The notes under the pieces were generated by a model. It was given only the letters and a program-made list of their open reading frames with translations, was not told where the DNA came from and did not search any database. 64,000 nucleotides of DNA, from positions 1-64,000 of the forward strand of contig NZ_FRAU01000007.1 in assembly GCF_900142415.1 (NCBI RefSeq), read 5' to 3'. This DNA comes from Rhodothermus profundi. Lineage in GTDB: Bacteria; Bacteroidota; Rhodothermia; Rhodothermales; Rhodothermaceae. The translations under genes and the position numbers were made by a program. Position 1 is the stretch's first letter. Every line of letters begins with the position of its first letter. This document shows, one piece after another, positions 1 to 8,593 of this stretch.

Positions 1-1
1 C

Positions 2-544
2 TGGAAAATCAGCCTGGGCTTGCTGCTTGTCGCGCTAAGCTGGAGCCTCTACGGCTGGCAAACGCAGCGACGCCTGCCGCAGGTGCCCTTCCCGTCCAAG
101 GCGTTCGTGCCCGTCTGGACCCCGACCAAAGCTCCAGTACCAACTGACCGCCCGGGCGAGGTGCTGCTGTTTTTCAGCCCGGACGACTGCGGGCAGACGG
201 TGGCGCGCACGGCGGCCTTCTGGGTCGAAGGGGCGCAGGCGCTGGGCTATCGGGTGGTGGGGATTCTGGAAGACCGGAGCCGGGAGCTGGCACGCCGCTA
301 TGCGGCGGTGATGGGATTTCCGTTCGCGGTGTGGTGGGATTCGGTGGGTTGGTACGGGCGGCATTATGGGGCGTTGGCGTTGCCGCGGGCGCTGGTGCGG
401 CGGGAGGGTCGGGTGGTGGGGGAGCTGGGGCCGGAGGCGTTGCGCACGGTGCGGGGGGTTGAGTCGGTGCGGCTGTTGTTGGCTGCTTATTTCCGCGAAG
501 ATCTTTCTGTTCTCAAAAACCAACCAGAAGGAGGTGAGCTATGA
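2..544 (+). CDS. Membrane-anchored thioredoxin-like protein (5' end outside window)
   Basis: The reading frame is open to the left edge, so the N-terminus is missing. A TTG at 20 is only an internal candidate start. The visible protein begins with a hydrophobic segment (ISLGLLLVALSWSLYGW), then a Pro-rich linker, then a probable thioredoxin-fold domain with a VLLFFSPDDCGQT strand-turn. Only one Cys sits in the CxxC position; the second is Thr, so it would act as a one-Cys or non-redox relative. Its stop overlaps the start of the next gene (ATGA at 541-544), implying translational coupling with the Cys-rich peptide. Family assignment rests on the local motif only and is tentative; a thiol role fits the neighbour. 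Confidence 0.55.
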   Translation, partial: WKISLGLLLVALSWSLYGWQTQRRLPQVPFPSKAFVPVWTPTKAPVPTDRPGEVLLFFSPDDCGQTVARTAAFWVEGAQALGYRVVGILEDRSRELARRYAAVMGFPFAVWWDSVGWYGRHYGALALPRALVRREGRVVGELGPEALRTVRGVESVRLLLAAYFREDLSVLKNQPEGGEL

Positions 545-765
545 GACGCTGGAAGGATCGGCTGGCGACGTTGTTTCTGGTGGTGGCGGTAGGCCTGAGC
601 CTGCTGCCGTGGATTGTGCCGGCAGTTTCTGAAGAAAGGACCTCCGCAGAGTGTCCCAGTTTGGACTATGATTGGATAAGGAAAGAGATCTACTGCAACT
701 GGCTTATTCCCTGTTATGGAAGACCGTTATGCTGCTTTGATTGTGGAATTGCCATTGTTCAATAA
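541..765 (+). CDS. Small secreted six-cysteine peptide
   Basis: A 74-residue protein with a basic start (MRRWKDR) and a hydrophobic stretch (residues 9-29), which together read as a signal peptide or anchor. A short mature part follows with Cys at 38, 52, 58, 64, 65 and 68. Six cysteines in about 31 residues suggests disulfides, metal binding or modification. It overlaps the upstream thioredoxin-like gene by four bases and is followed after 16 bases by a beta-propeller gene. In Bacteroidota, small exported peptides of the NVEALA type are known beside 6-bladed beta-propeller genes. I see no NVEALA motif here, so the link is by gene arrangement only. Confidence 0.6.
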   Translation: MRRWKDRLATLFLVVAVGLSLLPWIVPAVSEERTSAECPSLDYDWIRKEIYCNWLIPCYGRPLCCFDCGIAIVQ

Positions 766-781
766 AAAGTCAATAATCATT

Positions 782-1840
782 ATGTTCAAAGATACATGTA
801 GAATATTTTTAATTTTAATAATAATCTGGATTTATTCACTTACCTCCCTGGGACAATCTATCGAGGATGTAATCCTATGGGTTGACTCGCTCAAACTTGA
901 GGAGACAGAAGAAACATTTACAGGAATTATTGAGGTGAGTTTAGATCCGGAAGGAGGCTTTCTGGTAGCGGATGTTCAGGAGCATCAGGTGCGCCTTTAC
1001 ACGCAAGAAGGTCATCTACGTTTATATTTTGGCGGTCCCGGGGAGGCGCCGGGTAGATTGCGTCATCCTCGGGCGCCGGTCCGCCTTTTATCCGGTAGGA
1101 TTCTGGTCCCTGATTTTGGAGGGCATCTCTCGTTATTTGATTCCCGTGGAAAGTTTATCCGGCGGTATACCCGGGTTGTCGTATCAGGAACCTATGCGGT
1201 GCGGGATGTACCGGGGCCTGAAGTTTTATTAATTGGCATGCGAAAAGCCCAGCGAGGTGCTCAGCCGTTGCTTCATTTTTTCGATCCAGAAAAGGGAAAG
1301 ATTACCAAAAGCTTTTTTCCTCATCCTATTTCTCCGGGCCAGTATGGTGGCGTAATACATTCATTGGCACATTTAGTTGATGCGGATGTACTGGGTGATC
1401 GTATTGTAGCCACTTTTCTTTTGTTGAACCGGCTTTATTTTTTTGATCTAAATGGCCGGTTTATTGAAGCGATTGAAGTGCCCTTACGCCATTTTCGACG
1501 AACGATTCCTGAAAAGCCAATAGCCTCGTTGGAAGCATTTACTCAGTTTTTAGAAAGTCACTCGCTTTTGACGCGCGTTTTCTGGTTAAACCGAAAAATC
1601 ATTCTAATTCTTTATAAGGATTTGTTGGATGTTCAACGCCGAAAGGCCCGCTGGAGTCTGGCAGGAGTCACGCCGAGAGGAAGCGTATTGTTTGAAGTGA
1701 CGGACGTACCTCGACTGCTGGCGGTTAATCCACAGACAGGGACCTTGTTTTTCACGCATCCGAATTACGAAACAGAGAATCACTGGCTCGTAGGCCGCTT
1801 GAAGCCGCATGTACTTCGAGCTGCTGGACTCCGGCCGTAA
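782..1840 (+). CDS. Exported 6-bladed beta-propeller protein, AT-rich
   Basis: The frame extends back to 716, but the ATG at 782 is preferred because it directly precedes a signal peptide (FLILIIIWIYSLTSLG) and avoids overlap with the previous gene. The roughly 330-residue mature part contains repeated strand units of the propeller type (LDPEGGFLVADVQEHQVRLY; GRILVPDFGGHLSLFDSRGK; DRIVATFLLLNRLYFFDLNG), as in the 6-bladed beta-propeller family common in Bacteroidota. No Shine-Dalgarno sequence is obvious. Base composition is clearly AT-richer than the surrounding genes, which suggests acquisition by transfer. The substrate or partner is unknown; the adjacent Cys-rich peptide is the obvious candidate partner. 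Confidence 0.7.
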   Translation: MFKDTCRIFLILIIIWIYSLTSLGQSIEDVILWVDSLKLEETEETFTGIIEVSLDPEGGFLVADVQEHQVRLYTQEGHLRLYFGGPGEAPGRLRHPRAPVRLLSGRILVPDFGGHLSLFDSRGKFIRRYTRVVVSGTYAVRDVPGPEVLLIGMRKAQRGAQPLLHFFDPEKGKITKSFFPHPISPGQYGGVIHSLAHLVDADVLGDRIVATFLLLNRLYFFDLNGRFIEAIEVPLRHFRRTIPEKPIASLEAFTQFLESHSLLTRVFWLNRKIILILYKDLLDVQRRKARWSLAGVTPRGSVLFEVTDVPRLLAVNPQTGTLFFTHPNYETENHWLVGRLKPHVLRAAGLRP

Positions 1841-1860
1841 GTGCATCTCTCGGGAGGGGC

Positions 1861-2085
1861 ATGGCTGCCGGTGGCTGTGGGTGGTGGTCAGCGGAGCCCT
1901 CTTGTGCGAGTGCGGCGATTGAGCCCTATGGGGTGCTTGTTTCGATTTCGGGCAGGTGACAGCAGCCGCTGGAGCTTCCGGGCCCGGTGCTGGGGCGAGA
2001 CGGGGTCTATCATCTTTACATTCGCTTGTCGGACGAGCCGGCTCGTCGGTTGATCGGGCGCTACCGGGTGGCAGTGCGGCAGTGA
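1861..2085 (+). pseudogene. Decayed small ORF interrupted by a stop
   Basis: An ATG at 1861 follows a strong ribosome-binding site (GGGAGGGG). The frame runs to 1957, where a TGA interrupts it, and continues in the same frame with protein-like sequence (GRDGVYHLYIRLSDEPARRL and on) to a TGA at 2083-2085. In another frame, 1866-1920 encodes a hydrophobic, signal-like stretch (RWLWVVVSGALLCECG), so a frameshift near 1915 is also possible. The simplest reading is a remnant of a small exported protein, possibly another member of the cassette to its left. It holds most of the otherwise gene-free stretch 1841-2153. Confidence 0.35.
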
Positions 2086-2153
2086 AAGAGGTGCCCGCAG
2101 CTCAAAAGAATGATAGCGTAGGACGGATTATCTGCTTTCTCCGCCCATCAGCG

Positions 2154-2615
2154 TTACAGGTCTTTTTCCAGCCGCAGTCGATAGTCGCGATAAAATGTAT
2201 TGTAGTCGGCGCGGGTGACCCGGAATCCCTCGGTCAGTCCCAGCACAGCCATGCCGGGATGCCGGTTCGGAAACGTATCGTAGGCGAAGCGTCGGTAGCC
2301 CTTCTGGCGCGCCCGTTCCATCATCACGTACAGCAGTTGGCGGGCAATGCCCTGACGCCGGTAGGCCGGCAGCACGCCCCCCTTGGCGCTGTAAAACGTG
2401 CGGCTGTTTTCCCGATAGCCAATTTTGAACCCAACGGGCACCCCGTCCACCCGGGCCAGCAAAATCATGAGATCGTCCCGATCGAACGTATTAATGATGC
2501 GCTCTTCCTCAAAGATGGCCCGGTTCAGTTCGCGAATTACCTCCAGTTGTTCCAGTCCGACCTCTTCGATGGTCAGGACGGCACCGCTTGGAACAGGTGC
2601 GCGATAGCGTTCCAT
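2154..2615 (-). CDS. GNAT-family N-acetyltransferase
   Basis: A 153-residue single-domain protein of the length usual for GNAT acetyltransferases, which move an acetyl group from acetyl-CoA to an amine. The acetyl-CoA binding region is visible as YSAKGGVLPAYRRQGIARQLL (the R/Q-x-x-G-x-G/A element), followed by VMMERARQKGYRRFAYDTF and a C-terminal GFRVTRADYNTFYRDYRL. The start codon lies two bases beyond the stop of the helicase gene, so the two are almost certainly cotranscribed. The substrate cannot be told from sequence. Confidence 0.85.
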   Translation of the reverse strand: MERYRAPVPSGAVLTIEEVGLEQLEVIRELNRAIFEEERIINTFDRDDLMILLARVDGVPVGFKIGYRENSRTFYSAKGGVLPAYRRQGIARQLLYVMMERARQKGYRRFAYDTFPNRHPGMAVLGLTEGFRVTRADYNTFYRDYRLRLEKDL

Positions 2616-2617
2616 TG

Positions 2618-4663
2618 CTAGTCGGCAGCCGGTAATGCGGAAGCGCTTGAACCTGGAAGTTCATGGATAGAAGGCGTAGTCGGTTCCTCGACCAGCACCC
2701 AGGGTTCCAGAACCTCCTCCGGCAGATTGTCGAGGAAGCGACTGGGGCTGGTCAGGTATGAACCGGTTCCTGCCTGGTAACGCACCATAGGATAGGAAAT
2801 GAACAGGTTTTCGCGAGCGCGGGTAACGGCTACGTACAGCAGCCGCAACTCTTCATCCAGCGCCTCTGGATCGCTCAGGGCATAGGCCGAAGGGAGAATT
2901 CCCTCCAGGGCGTGGATGAGAAACACTGTATGGAATTCCAGCCCCTTGGCTGAATGGATGGTTGAGAGCACCAGCGGCGGTTCGTCTTCGACAAGCGGAT
3001 CCACTTCCAGTGCGGTTAGCTCCAGCGGGTCCAGCACCAGGGCCTCCAGAAAGGCAGCCCGGCTCTGAAAGCGCGCGCTCAGGCTGACCAGGTGCTCCAG
3101 GTCCTGCAACCGCCGCGGGTAGTCTTCGTAGTAGCGGCGTTCGCACAGCGGACGGTAGTAATGCAGCAGTTCGGTCAATTGCGCCTCTACGGGCAGATCG
3201 GTTTCTTTCAGCTTACGCAGCAGCGTAAACAGCCGGATCAGCGCCTCAGCATAGCGCGGCGAGAAGGGTCGCTCTTCCAGCGTAAACGGCGCGCCATCTG
3301 CCGAGGTGATCCATTCGATCAAGCGCTGAGCCGTGCGCGGGCCAATGCCTTCAATCAACTGCAGCACGCGGTTCCATGCCGCTGCATCCTTCGGGTTTTC
3401 GAGCAACCGGAGATAGGCCAGCAGGTCCTTCACGTGCGCGGCTTCGCTGAGCTTGAGTCCTCCGTACTTTACATAGGGAATGCCGCGTCGGTTAAGCTCC
3501 AGCTCCAGGTCAAAGGCATTGTGGCTGCTCCGGAACAGCACGGCCATCTGATGCAGTGGCACGCCCTGCTCGCGGAGCGTCAGGATCATCTGGCAGACGA
3601 AGCGGCTTTCGGTGCGCTCATCAGGCGCCGGGATAATGGCGGGGCGTTCGCCTTGTTTGCGCTCGCTGAAAAGCACTTTATCGTAGCGGCGGTGCGCCCG
3701 CTGAATGATCCGATTGGCCAGGTCCAGAATGGGCTGCGTGGAGCGATAGTTCTGCTCCAGCTTCAGGATGCGTGCGTCAGGAAACAGCCGAGGAAACTCA
3801 AAAATGTTGCGGAAGTCGGCCCCGCGAAAGCGGTAGATTGACTGAGCATCGTCGCCTACAGCCATGACGTTACCGTGCACAGCAGCCAGATGCTGCACGA
3901 TCTGCGCCTGGAGCCGGTTGGTGTCCTGGTATTCATCGACGAGCACGTGGCGGCATCGCGCCGCCACCTGACGATGCACGTCAGGATGTCGGGCAAAGAG
4001 TTCGATGGTGCAGGCCAATAGGTCGTCATAGTCCATGAGCCCGTGCTGGCGCTTGTAACGGGCGTAGTCTTCGCGAAGCATGCGAAGCGCCTCCAGGTGC
4101 TCTAAAAATTGCGGGTAGCGCATCTGCAAGATTGCTTCCAGATCGGCGTCGGGATGACTGGCAGCGGCCGAAAAGATGGCCTGAATCGTCTGTTTTCGGG
4201 GAAAGCGGCGGCCGCTCCGGTGCAGTCCATGGGCCGTTCGGAGCAGATCGATCACGTCCGCTGCATCGGAGGCATCCAGGACCGTAAAGTTGGTGGGATA
4301 CCCCAGCCGACCGGCGTAACGCCGAAGCAGCCCTAGACAGAAGGCGTGAAAGGTACCGCCCTGCACCCGTTCGCAGCGACCGTCGAGCAAGGCCGCTGCC
4401 CGCGCCAGCATTTCTCGCGCGGCCCGCCGGGTAAATGTTAAGAGGACGATTTCCTCCGGCGGCGTCCCGGTCTCGACGAGATAGGCCACGCGATAGACCA
4501 GCGTCCGCGTCTTCCCGGTGCCCGCTCCGGCTACCACGAGAATGGGACCGCCGCCAGCTGTCACTACCGCATACTGTTGCGGGTTGAGCGCTCCGGCATA
4601 GTCTACCGTCAGACGGGCAGGAGGAAGCTCGGCCTCTGGCTTTAGAACAAAACGGCGCGCCAT
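2618..4663 (-). CDS. UvrD/PcrA/Rep-type superfamily 1 DNA helicase
   Basis: A 3'-5' ATP-dependent DNA helicase of the UvrD/REP family, acting in repair or replication restart. Motifs in order: Q-motif region NPQQYAVV, Walker A GAGTGKT (Lys about 51), LLTFTRRAAREM, DEXX box VDEYQDT, GDDAQSIYRFRGA, LEQNYRST, STIHSAKGLEFHTVF and YVAVTRARENL. The frame extends to a TTG at 4699; the ATG at 4663 (MARRFVLKPE) is chosen, giving 681 residues. It lacks the long C-terminal extension of classical UvrD and may be a lineage-specific paralogue. The divergent parA gene starts 219 bases away, and that gap holds only AT-rich promoter-like sequence. Confidence 0.92.
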   Translation of the reverse strand: MARRFVLKPEAELPPARLTVDYAGALNPQQYAVVTAGGGPILVVAGAGTGKTRTLVYRVAYLVETGTPPEEIVLLTFTRRAAREMLARAAALLDGRCERVQGGTFHAFCLGLLRRYAGRLGYPTNFTVLDASDAADVIDLLRTAHGLHRSGRRFPRKQTIQAIFSAAASHPDADLEAILQMRYPQFLEHLEALRMLREDYARYKRQHGLMDYDDLLACTIELFARHPDVHRQVAARCRHVLVDEYQDTNRLQAQIVQHLAAVHGNVMAVGDDAQSIYRFRGADFRNIFEFPRLFPDARILKLEQNYRSTQPILDLANRIIQRAHRRYDKVLFSERKQGERPAIIPAPDERTESRFVCQMILTLREQGVPLHQMAVLFRSSHNAFDLELELNRRGIPYVKYGGLKLSEAAHVKDLLAYLRLLENPKDAAAWNRVLQLIEGIGPRTAQRLIEWITSADGAPFTLEERPFSPRYAEALIRLFTLLRKLKETDLPVEAQLTELLHYYRPLCERRYYEDYPRRLQDLEHLVSLSARFQSRAAFLEALVLDPLELTALEVDPLVEDEPPLVLSTIHSAKGLEFHTVFLIHALEGILPSAYALSDPEALDEELRLLYVAVTRARENLFISYPMVRYQAGTGSYLTSPSRFLDNLPEEVLEPWVLVEEPTTPSIHELPGSSASALPAAD

Positions 4664-4882
4664 TTTGACCGATCGGGGCAAATTCTGTTTTTTTCTCAAC
4701 GCAGCTCTACAGAGCGTGATCCAGTGGGCTGCTTTTTTGCGAGGGGACTGGTTTACGCTTTCGTTTCTTTATAGATTAGAGAACCCGCAGGTTGTGTGCG
4801 TTGGCACCTGTGCAACAAAGGCCGGCCACCATCCGTTTCTGCTCCGTTTGTAGATCCGGTGGCTATAAGCTTTTATAATCCC

Positions 4883-5776
4883 ATGGGTAAAGTTATTGCG
4901 ATAGCCAACCAGAAAGGCGGCGTCGGAAAAACCACCACCGCGATCAACCTGGCTGCTTCCCTGGCAGCCATCGAGCATCCCACCCTGCTGATCGACATCG
5001 ATCCACAGGCCAACTGTTCTTCAGGCGTGGGAATCAATCCCCGAACGGTCCAGAAATCCACCTACGAGGTGCTCATCGGCGACATTTCCCTGGAAGAAGC
5101 CATTCAGCCAACCGAGCTGCCATTTCTGGAAGTCGTCCCCAGCCACATCAACCTGGTCGGCGCCGAGATTGAGATGATCGATGTCATGGAGCGGGAACGG
5201 ATTCTGGCCAATGCGTTGCGTCGCGCCCGCCGCAAGTACGACTTTATCATTATTGATTGTCCTCCCTCACTGGGCCTGTTGACGCTCAACGCCCTGACGG
5301 CCGCCAACTCCGTGCTCATTCCTGTCCAGGCCGAATATTTTGCCCTGGAAGGACTGGGCCAGCTTCTGAACACGATCAAAATCGTACGCCAGCATCTCAA
5401 TCCAGAGCTAGAAATTGAAGGAGTGCTCCTTACCATGTTTGATACCCGGCTGCGCCTTTCCAACCAGGTAGCCGAAGAAGTGCGCCGCTACTTCGGCGAC
5501 CGCGTCTTTCGCACCATCGTGCAGCGCAACGTGCGTCTTTCGGAGGCGCCCAGCTTTGGCCGGCCGGTTTTGCTCTACGACATTACCAGCATAGGAGCCC
5601 GTAATTACATGGCGCTGGCCCGTGAAATCATCCAGAACAACCAGCGTTTTTTGCTGCCGGAGCCAACAACCGAAGCAGCTTCTACCAACGGTTTGTCCAT
5701 CCCTGCCAGCGGACGTTCGCCCTCGGCGTCTTCCGACGCCACTTCGCTTCGCCAGCACCCCGGACGTGACGCCTAA
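4883..5776 (+). CDS. parA: Chromosome-partitioning ATPase ParA (Soj)
   Basis: A 297-residue ParA/MinD-type ATPase that works with ParB and parS to segregate replication origins. The deviant Walker A motif is at the N-terminus ([18 protein letters not shown]). Walker A' is [16 protein letters not shown], and [16 protein letters not shown] is the Walker B region. The frame opens upstream at 4796, but family members begin at [13 protein letters not shown], so 4883 is used. A Ser/Ala-rich C-terminal tail (from about 265) is not part of the conserved fold. parB follows after 18 bases. I could not find a consensus parS site in the window. Confidence 0.95.
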   Translation: MGKVIAIANQKGGVGKTTTAINLAASLAAIEHPTLLIDIDPQANCSSGVGINPRTVQKSTYEVLIGDISLEEAIQPTELPFLEVVPSHINLVGAEIEMIDVMERERILANALRRARRKYDFIIIDCPPSLGLLTLNALTAANSVLIPVQAEYFALEGLGQLLNTIKIVRQHLNPELEIEGVLLTMFDTRLRLSNQVAEEVRRYFGDRVFRTIVQRNVRLSEAPSFGRPVLLYDITSIGARNYMALAREIIQNNQRFLLPEPTTEAASTNGLSIPASGRSPSASSDATSLRQHPGRDA

Positions 5777-5794
5777 GCAAGCCAACACAGGTTT

Positions 5795-6751
5795 ATGGCC
5801 ACGAAAAAAGTAGCCCTGGGGCGCGGGTTGAGCGCCCTGCTCCCAAGCGCAAACCAAGAGACAACCCCGCCTGAAGAAGTAACGGGCGTTGAAACGCCGA
5901 AAAGTCGGCTCTACCATTTTGAAGAGCGGCTTCGCCTACTGGGACGGGTAGCCGAGATTGAAATCGACCGGATTCGTCCCAACCCATACCAGCCGCGGAA
6001 AGACTTCGACGAAGAGTCTCTGGATGAGCTGGCCCGCTCTATTGCGCAACTGGGCATCATTCAGCCCATTACGGTGCGGGCGTTGGGAAACAATGAGTTT
6101 GAGGTGATCTCCGGCGAACGCCGCCTGCGGGCAGCGCGGCGCGCTGGTCTGAAACGCATCCCGGCCTATGTGCGTGAGGCCGACACCGAAGAAATGCTGG
6201 AGATGGCGCTGGTCGAGAACGTCCAGCGTGAAGAGCTGAATCCTATTGAAGTAGCTCTGGGTTACCAGCGGCTGATTGAAGAATGCGGACTGACCCAGGA
6301 GCAGGTTGCGGAGAAGGTAGGCAAGAATCGCGCAACAATAGCCAACTTTTTGCGCCTGCTCAAGCTTCCGCCCCGCATCCAGGCCAGCCTGCGCGACGGG
6401 ACCATTACAGCAGGGCACGCGCGCGCCCTGATTGGCTTGCCTGAGCCTGTCCAGCTTCGCCTATTGCAGGAAATAGAAACGAAGCAGCTCTCCGTCCGCG
6501 AAGTCGAAGAACGCGTGCGCGCCTGGCATCGCCGCCAGGAACGCCAGCATGCCTCTGAAACAACACCCGCTTCCGCTGAACCCGACCCTGAAACGCTCCA
6601 GCTTCGCACCTACGAAGACCAGTTGCGTCGACGGCTGGGCACCCAGGTGCGCATCCGGCATCGCACAGGTGGCCGAGGGGGACGCATTGAAATCGCTTAT
6701 TTCTCGGATGAGGAGCTGGAACGCCTCCTGAACCTGCTACTGGGCACATGA
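5795..6751 (+). CDS. parB: Chromosome-partitioning protein ParB (Spo0J, CTP-dependent clamp family)
   Basis: A 318-residue ParB. After a variable Ala/Pro-rich leader come the conserved N-terminal boxes IRPNPYQPRKDFDEESLDELA, LGIIQPITVR, ISGERRLRAARRAGL (CTP-binding arginine box) and ALVENVQREELNPIEVALGYQRLI. A helix-turn-helix follows for parS binding (LTQEQVAEKVGKNRATIANFLRLLKLP). The C-terminal dimerisation segment ends IAYFSDEELERLLNLLLG. Length and order are standard. Its stop overlaps the start of the DUF5683 gene (ATGA), so all three genes form one operon. Confidence 0.96.
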   Translation: MATKKVALGRGLSALLPSANQETTPPEEVTGVETPKSRLYHFEERLRLLGRVAEIEIDRIRPNPYQPRKDFDEESLDELARSIAQLGIIQPITVRALGNNEFEVISGERRLRAARRAGLKRIPAYVREADTEEMLEMALVENVQREELNPIEVALGYQRLIEECGLTQEQVAEKVGKNRATIANFLRLLKLPPRIQASLRDGTITAGHARALIGLPEPVQLRLLQEIETKQLSVREVEERVRAWHRRQERQHASETTPASAEPDPETLQLRTYEDQLRRRLGTQVRIRHRTGGRGGRIEIAYFSDEELERLLNLLLGT

Positions 6752-7269
6752 CGGGGCTGCTGCTGGCTTTCCTGCTCTTTGCAGGGGAAGCTCCTGCGCC
6801 CCGGCCTCCCGACTCGACCCATTCCCCGAACGGAGCCCTCTGGCGGGCGCTGGTGCTTCCCGGATGGGGACAGATCTACAACCGTCAGTACTGGAAAGTC
6901 CCCTTTGTCTATGCGGGACTGGGCGGTCTGGCAGCGCTGGCTCATTTTTTGAACGAACGCTATCTGCTCTACCGCCACGCCTACCTGTATGCCATCGCGC
7001 CCGAACAGTATCCCCAGTACCGGGAAGCAGGGGAACGCTTCCGCACCGTGATCGAAGCCGGTCGTGCCGATCTGCTGCGCCTGCAGCGCGACCGCTATCG
7101 CCGTAACCGAGACCTTACCTACATTGCGCTGGGCTTATGGTACGGACTGACCGTACTGGACGCGTATGTTCACGCGCACCTGTATGATTTCGACGTGAGT
7201 GAAAACCTGCAAGTCTCTGTATTTCCTGGACCAAACGGAACCACTATGCACCTGTTCTGGCGATTTTGA
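6748..7269 (+). CDS. DUF5683-type membrane protein
   Basis: A 173-residue protein with a hydrophobic N-terminus (LLLAFLLFAGEAPAP), the family hallmark WRALVLPGWGQIYNRQYWKVPFVYAGLGG, and a second membrane-like segment (YIALGLWYGLTVLDAYVHAHLYDFD). The PGWGQ-YN-yWK pattern and the C-terminal YVHAHLYDFDVSE pattern are typical of DUF5683 proteins, which in Bacteroidota are commonly encoded right after parB, as here. The function is not established. The four-base overlap with parB supports coupled translation. Confidence 0.85.
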   Translation: MTGLLLAFLLFAGEAPAPRPPDSTHSPNGALWRALVLPGWGQIYNRQYWKVPFVYAGLGGLAALAHFLNERYLLYRHAYLYAIAPEQYPQYREAGERFRTVIEAGRADLLRLQRDRYRRNRDLTYIALGLWYGLTVLDAYVHAHLYDFDVSENLQVSVFPGPNGTTMHLFWRF

Positions 7270-7355
7270 AATTTTGATTTTCTTTTCTGCATGAATTTTA
7301 CGATCTTCCAGCCAAATGTCGCGACCATCCGGCCTGCAGGGGAAGCATCAGTCTC

Positions 7356-8489
7356 ATGGCACGCATTGTCTATGCATTGAGTGGGCAGGGGCGGGGCCAT
7401 GCTTCGCGCGTGCTGGCGATCGCCCGGGGCCTGCGCGAGCGAGGCCATGAGCTTCGTTTCTGCTGTGGCGGCACGGCCCGGGCTGTGCTGGAAGCCTGCG
7501 GCGAGCCCGTCTGGCCTGTTCCTGCCCTTCGGCAGGTGCTGCATGGCAATCGCATGCGCCTGGCAGCCACCCTGCGCGCTAATCTACCGGTGCTCCGCAA
7601 GTTGCGCTGCCTGCTTGACGAACTCACCGAGTTGCTGGCTGACTTCCGTCCGCATCTGGTGATTACCGACTTTGAAGCGCTCACGCCCCGTGCGGCCGCC
7701 CGGCTGGGCCTGCCCGTGCTGTCATTCAACCATCAGCAAGTCATTACGGAAACGCGCTACACGCTCCCTTTCCGTTACTGGAAAGATGCGCTGCTTGCCC
7801 ACCTGGCCATTCACCTGATTGCTCCGCCCCGTCCCCTGCACGTGCTGCTGACTTCGTTTTACTTTTTGCCGCTGCGCCATCCCGAACGCACCACGCTGAT
7901 CCCCCCCATTATTCGCCCCGAAGTGCAACACCTGACGCCCACCGAAGAGGCGCATGTACTGGTTTACTTTAACCAGCCAGAAGGCGTGGATCATTTACCA
8001 GAAGTGCTGGCCTCTCTTCCTGTACCGTTTGTGCTCTATAACGTCCCTCGCTCCCCTCATGCAGACGACTATCCCAACCTGACGTTTAAGCCCCCTACCA
8101 TCGACGGCTTTTTAGAAGATCTGGCTCGCTGCCGGGCCGTTCTTTGCACTGCAGGTTTTACGCTGATGAGCGAGGCCCTTTACCTGGGCAAACCGCTACT
8201 GGTCGTCCCCAACCGGGGCATTTTTGAGCAAACGCTCAACGCCCTGTTCTTAGAGCGAAAGGGACTGGGCATGGCAATTTGCGACCGAGAGCTGCGCGCA
8301 GACGATGTCCAGCGCTTTCTGGAAGCCTGCCCCTATTACCGGCAGCGTTTGCAGGCCCATCCGTTGCGCTGCGGCAATGAAATGGCACTGGATTTCATTG
8401 AACGCCTGCTGCATCGCCTGGAGATGCGCCGCTATCGGGGACGTCCTCTGCAAACCATCCGTGAAAATACCGCGCTTTCGTTCATCTAA
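7356..8489 (+). CDS. Glycosyltransferase of the MurG/GT-B fold
   Basis: A 377-residue GT-B glycosyltransferase resembling the MJ1255/family 28-like group. The N-terminal nucleotide/acceptor loop reads ALSGQGRGHASRVLAIARGLRERGH. The C-terminal donor-binding half carries AVLCTAGFTLMSEALYLGKPLLVVPNRGIFEQTLNA, matching the conserved glycine/glutamate pattern that contacts the UDP-sugar. The donor and acceptor are unknown. It sits 104 bases upstream of a serine palmitoyltransferase gene on the same strand, so glycosylation of a membrane lipid is a reasonable but unproven idea. Confidence 0.8.
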   Translation: MARIVYALSGQGRGHASRVLAIARGLRERGHELRFCCGGTARAVLEACGEPVWPVPALRQVLHGNRMRLAATLRANLPVLRKLRCLLDELTELLADFRPHLVITDFEALTPRAAARLGLPVLSFNHQQVITETRYTLPFRYWKDALLAHLAIHLIAPPRPLHVLLTSFYFLPLRHPERTTLIPPIIRPEVQHLTPTEEAHVLVYFNQPEGVDHLPEVLASLPVPFVLYNVPRSPHADDYPNLTFKPPTIDGFLEDLARCRAVLCTAGFTLMSEALYLGKPLLVVPNRGIFEQTLNALFLERKGLGMAICDRELRADDVQRFLEACPYYRQRLQAHPLRCGNEMALDFIERLLHRLEMRRYRGRPLQTIRENTALSFI

Positions 8490-8593
8490 ACCGAATAGGA
8501 ACGATGCGCCATAGATCCTTGTGCTCCATACTGCGTTTTAGCGCAAGTTTAAGGATGCTGCCCCAAATGTAGAAACCATTGCAGGATATGCCC

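Noticed and set aside
1956-2621. 221-codon plus-strand ORF
   Set aside because: It runs antisense through the well-supported GNAT gene, and its product is low in family-like motifs.
4796-4882. N-terminal extension of ParA
   Set aside because: The added residues are not ParA-like and the family starts at [13 protein letters not shown].
4883-6751. parS sites
   Set aside because: No TGTTTCACGTGAAACA-like sequence was seen in or near parAB by eye.
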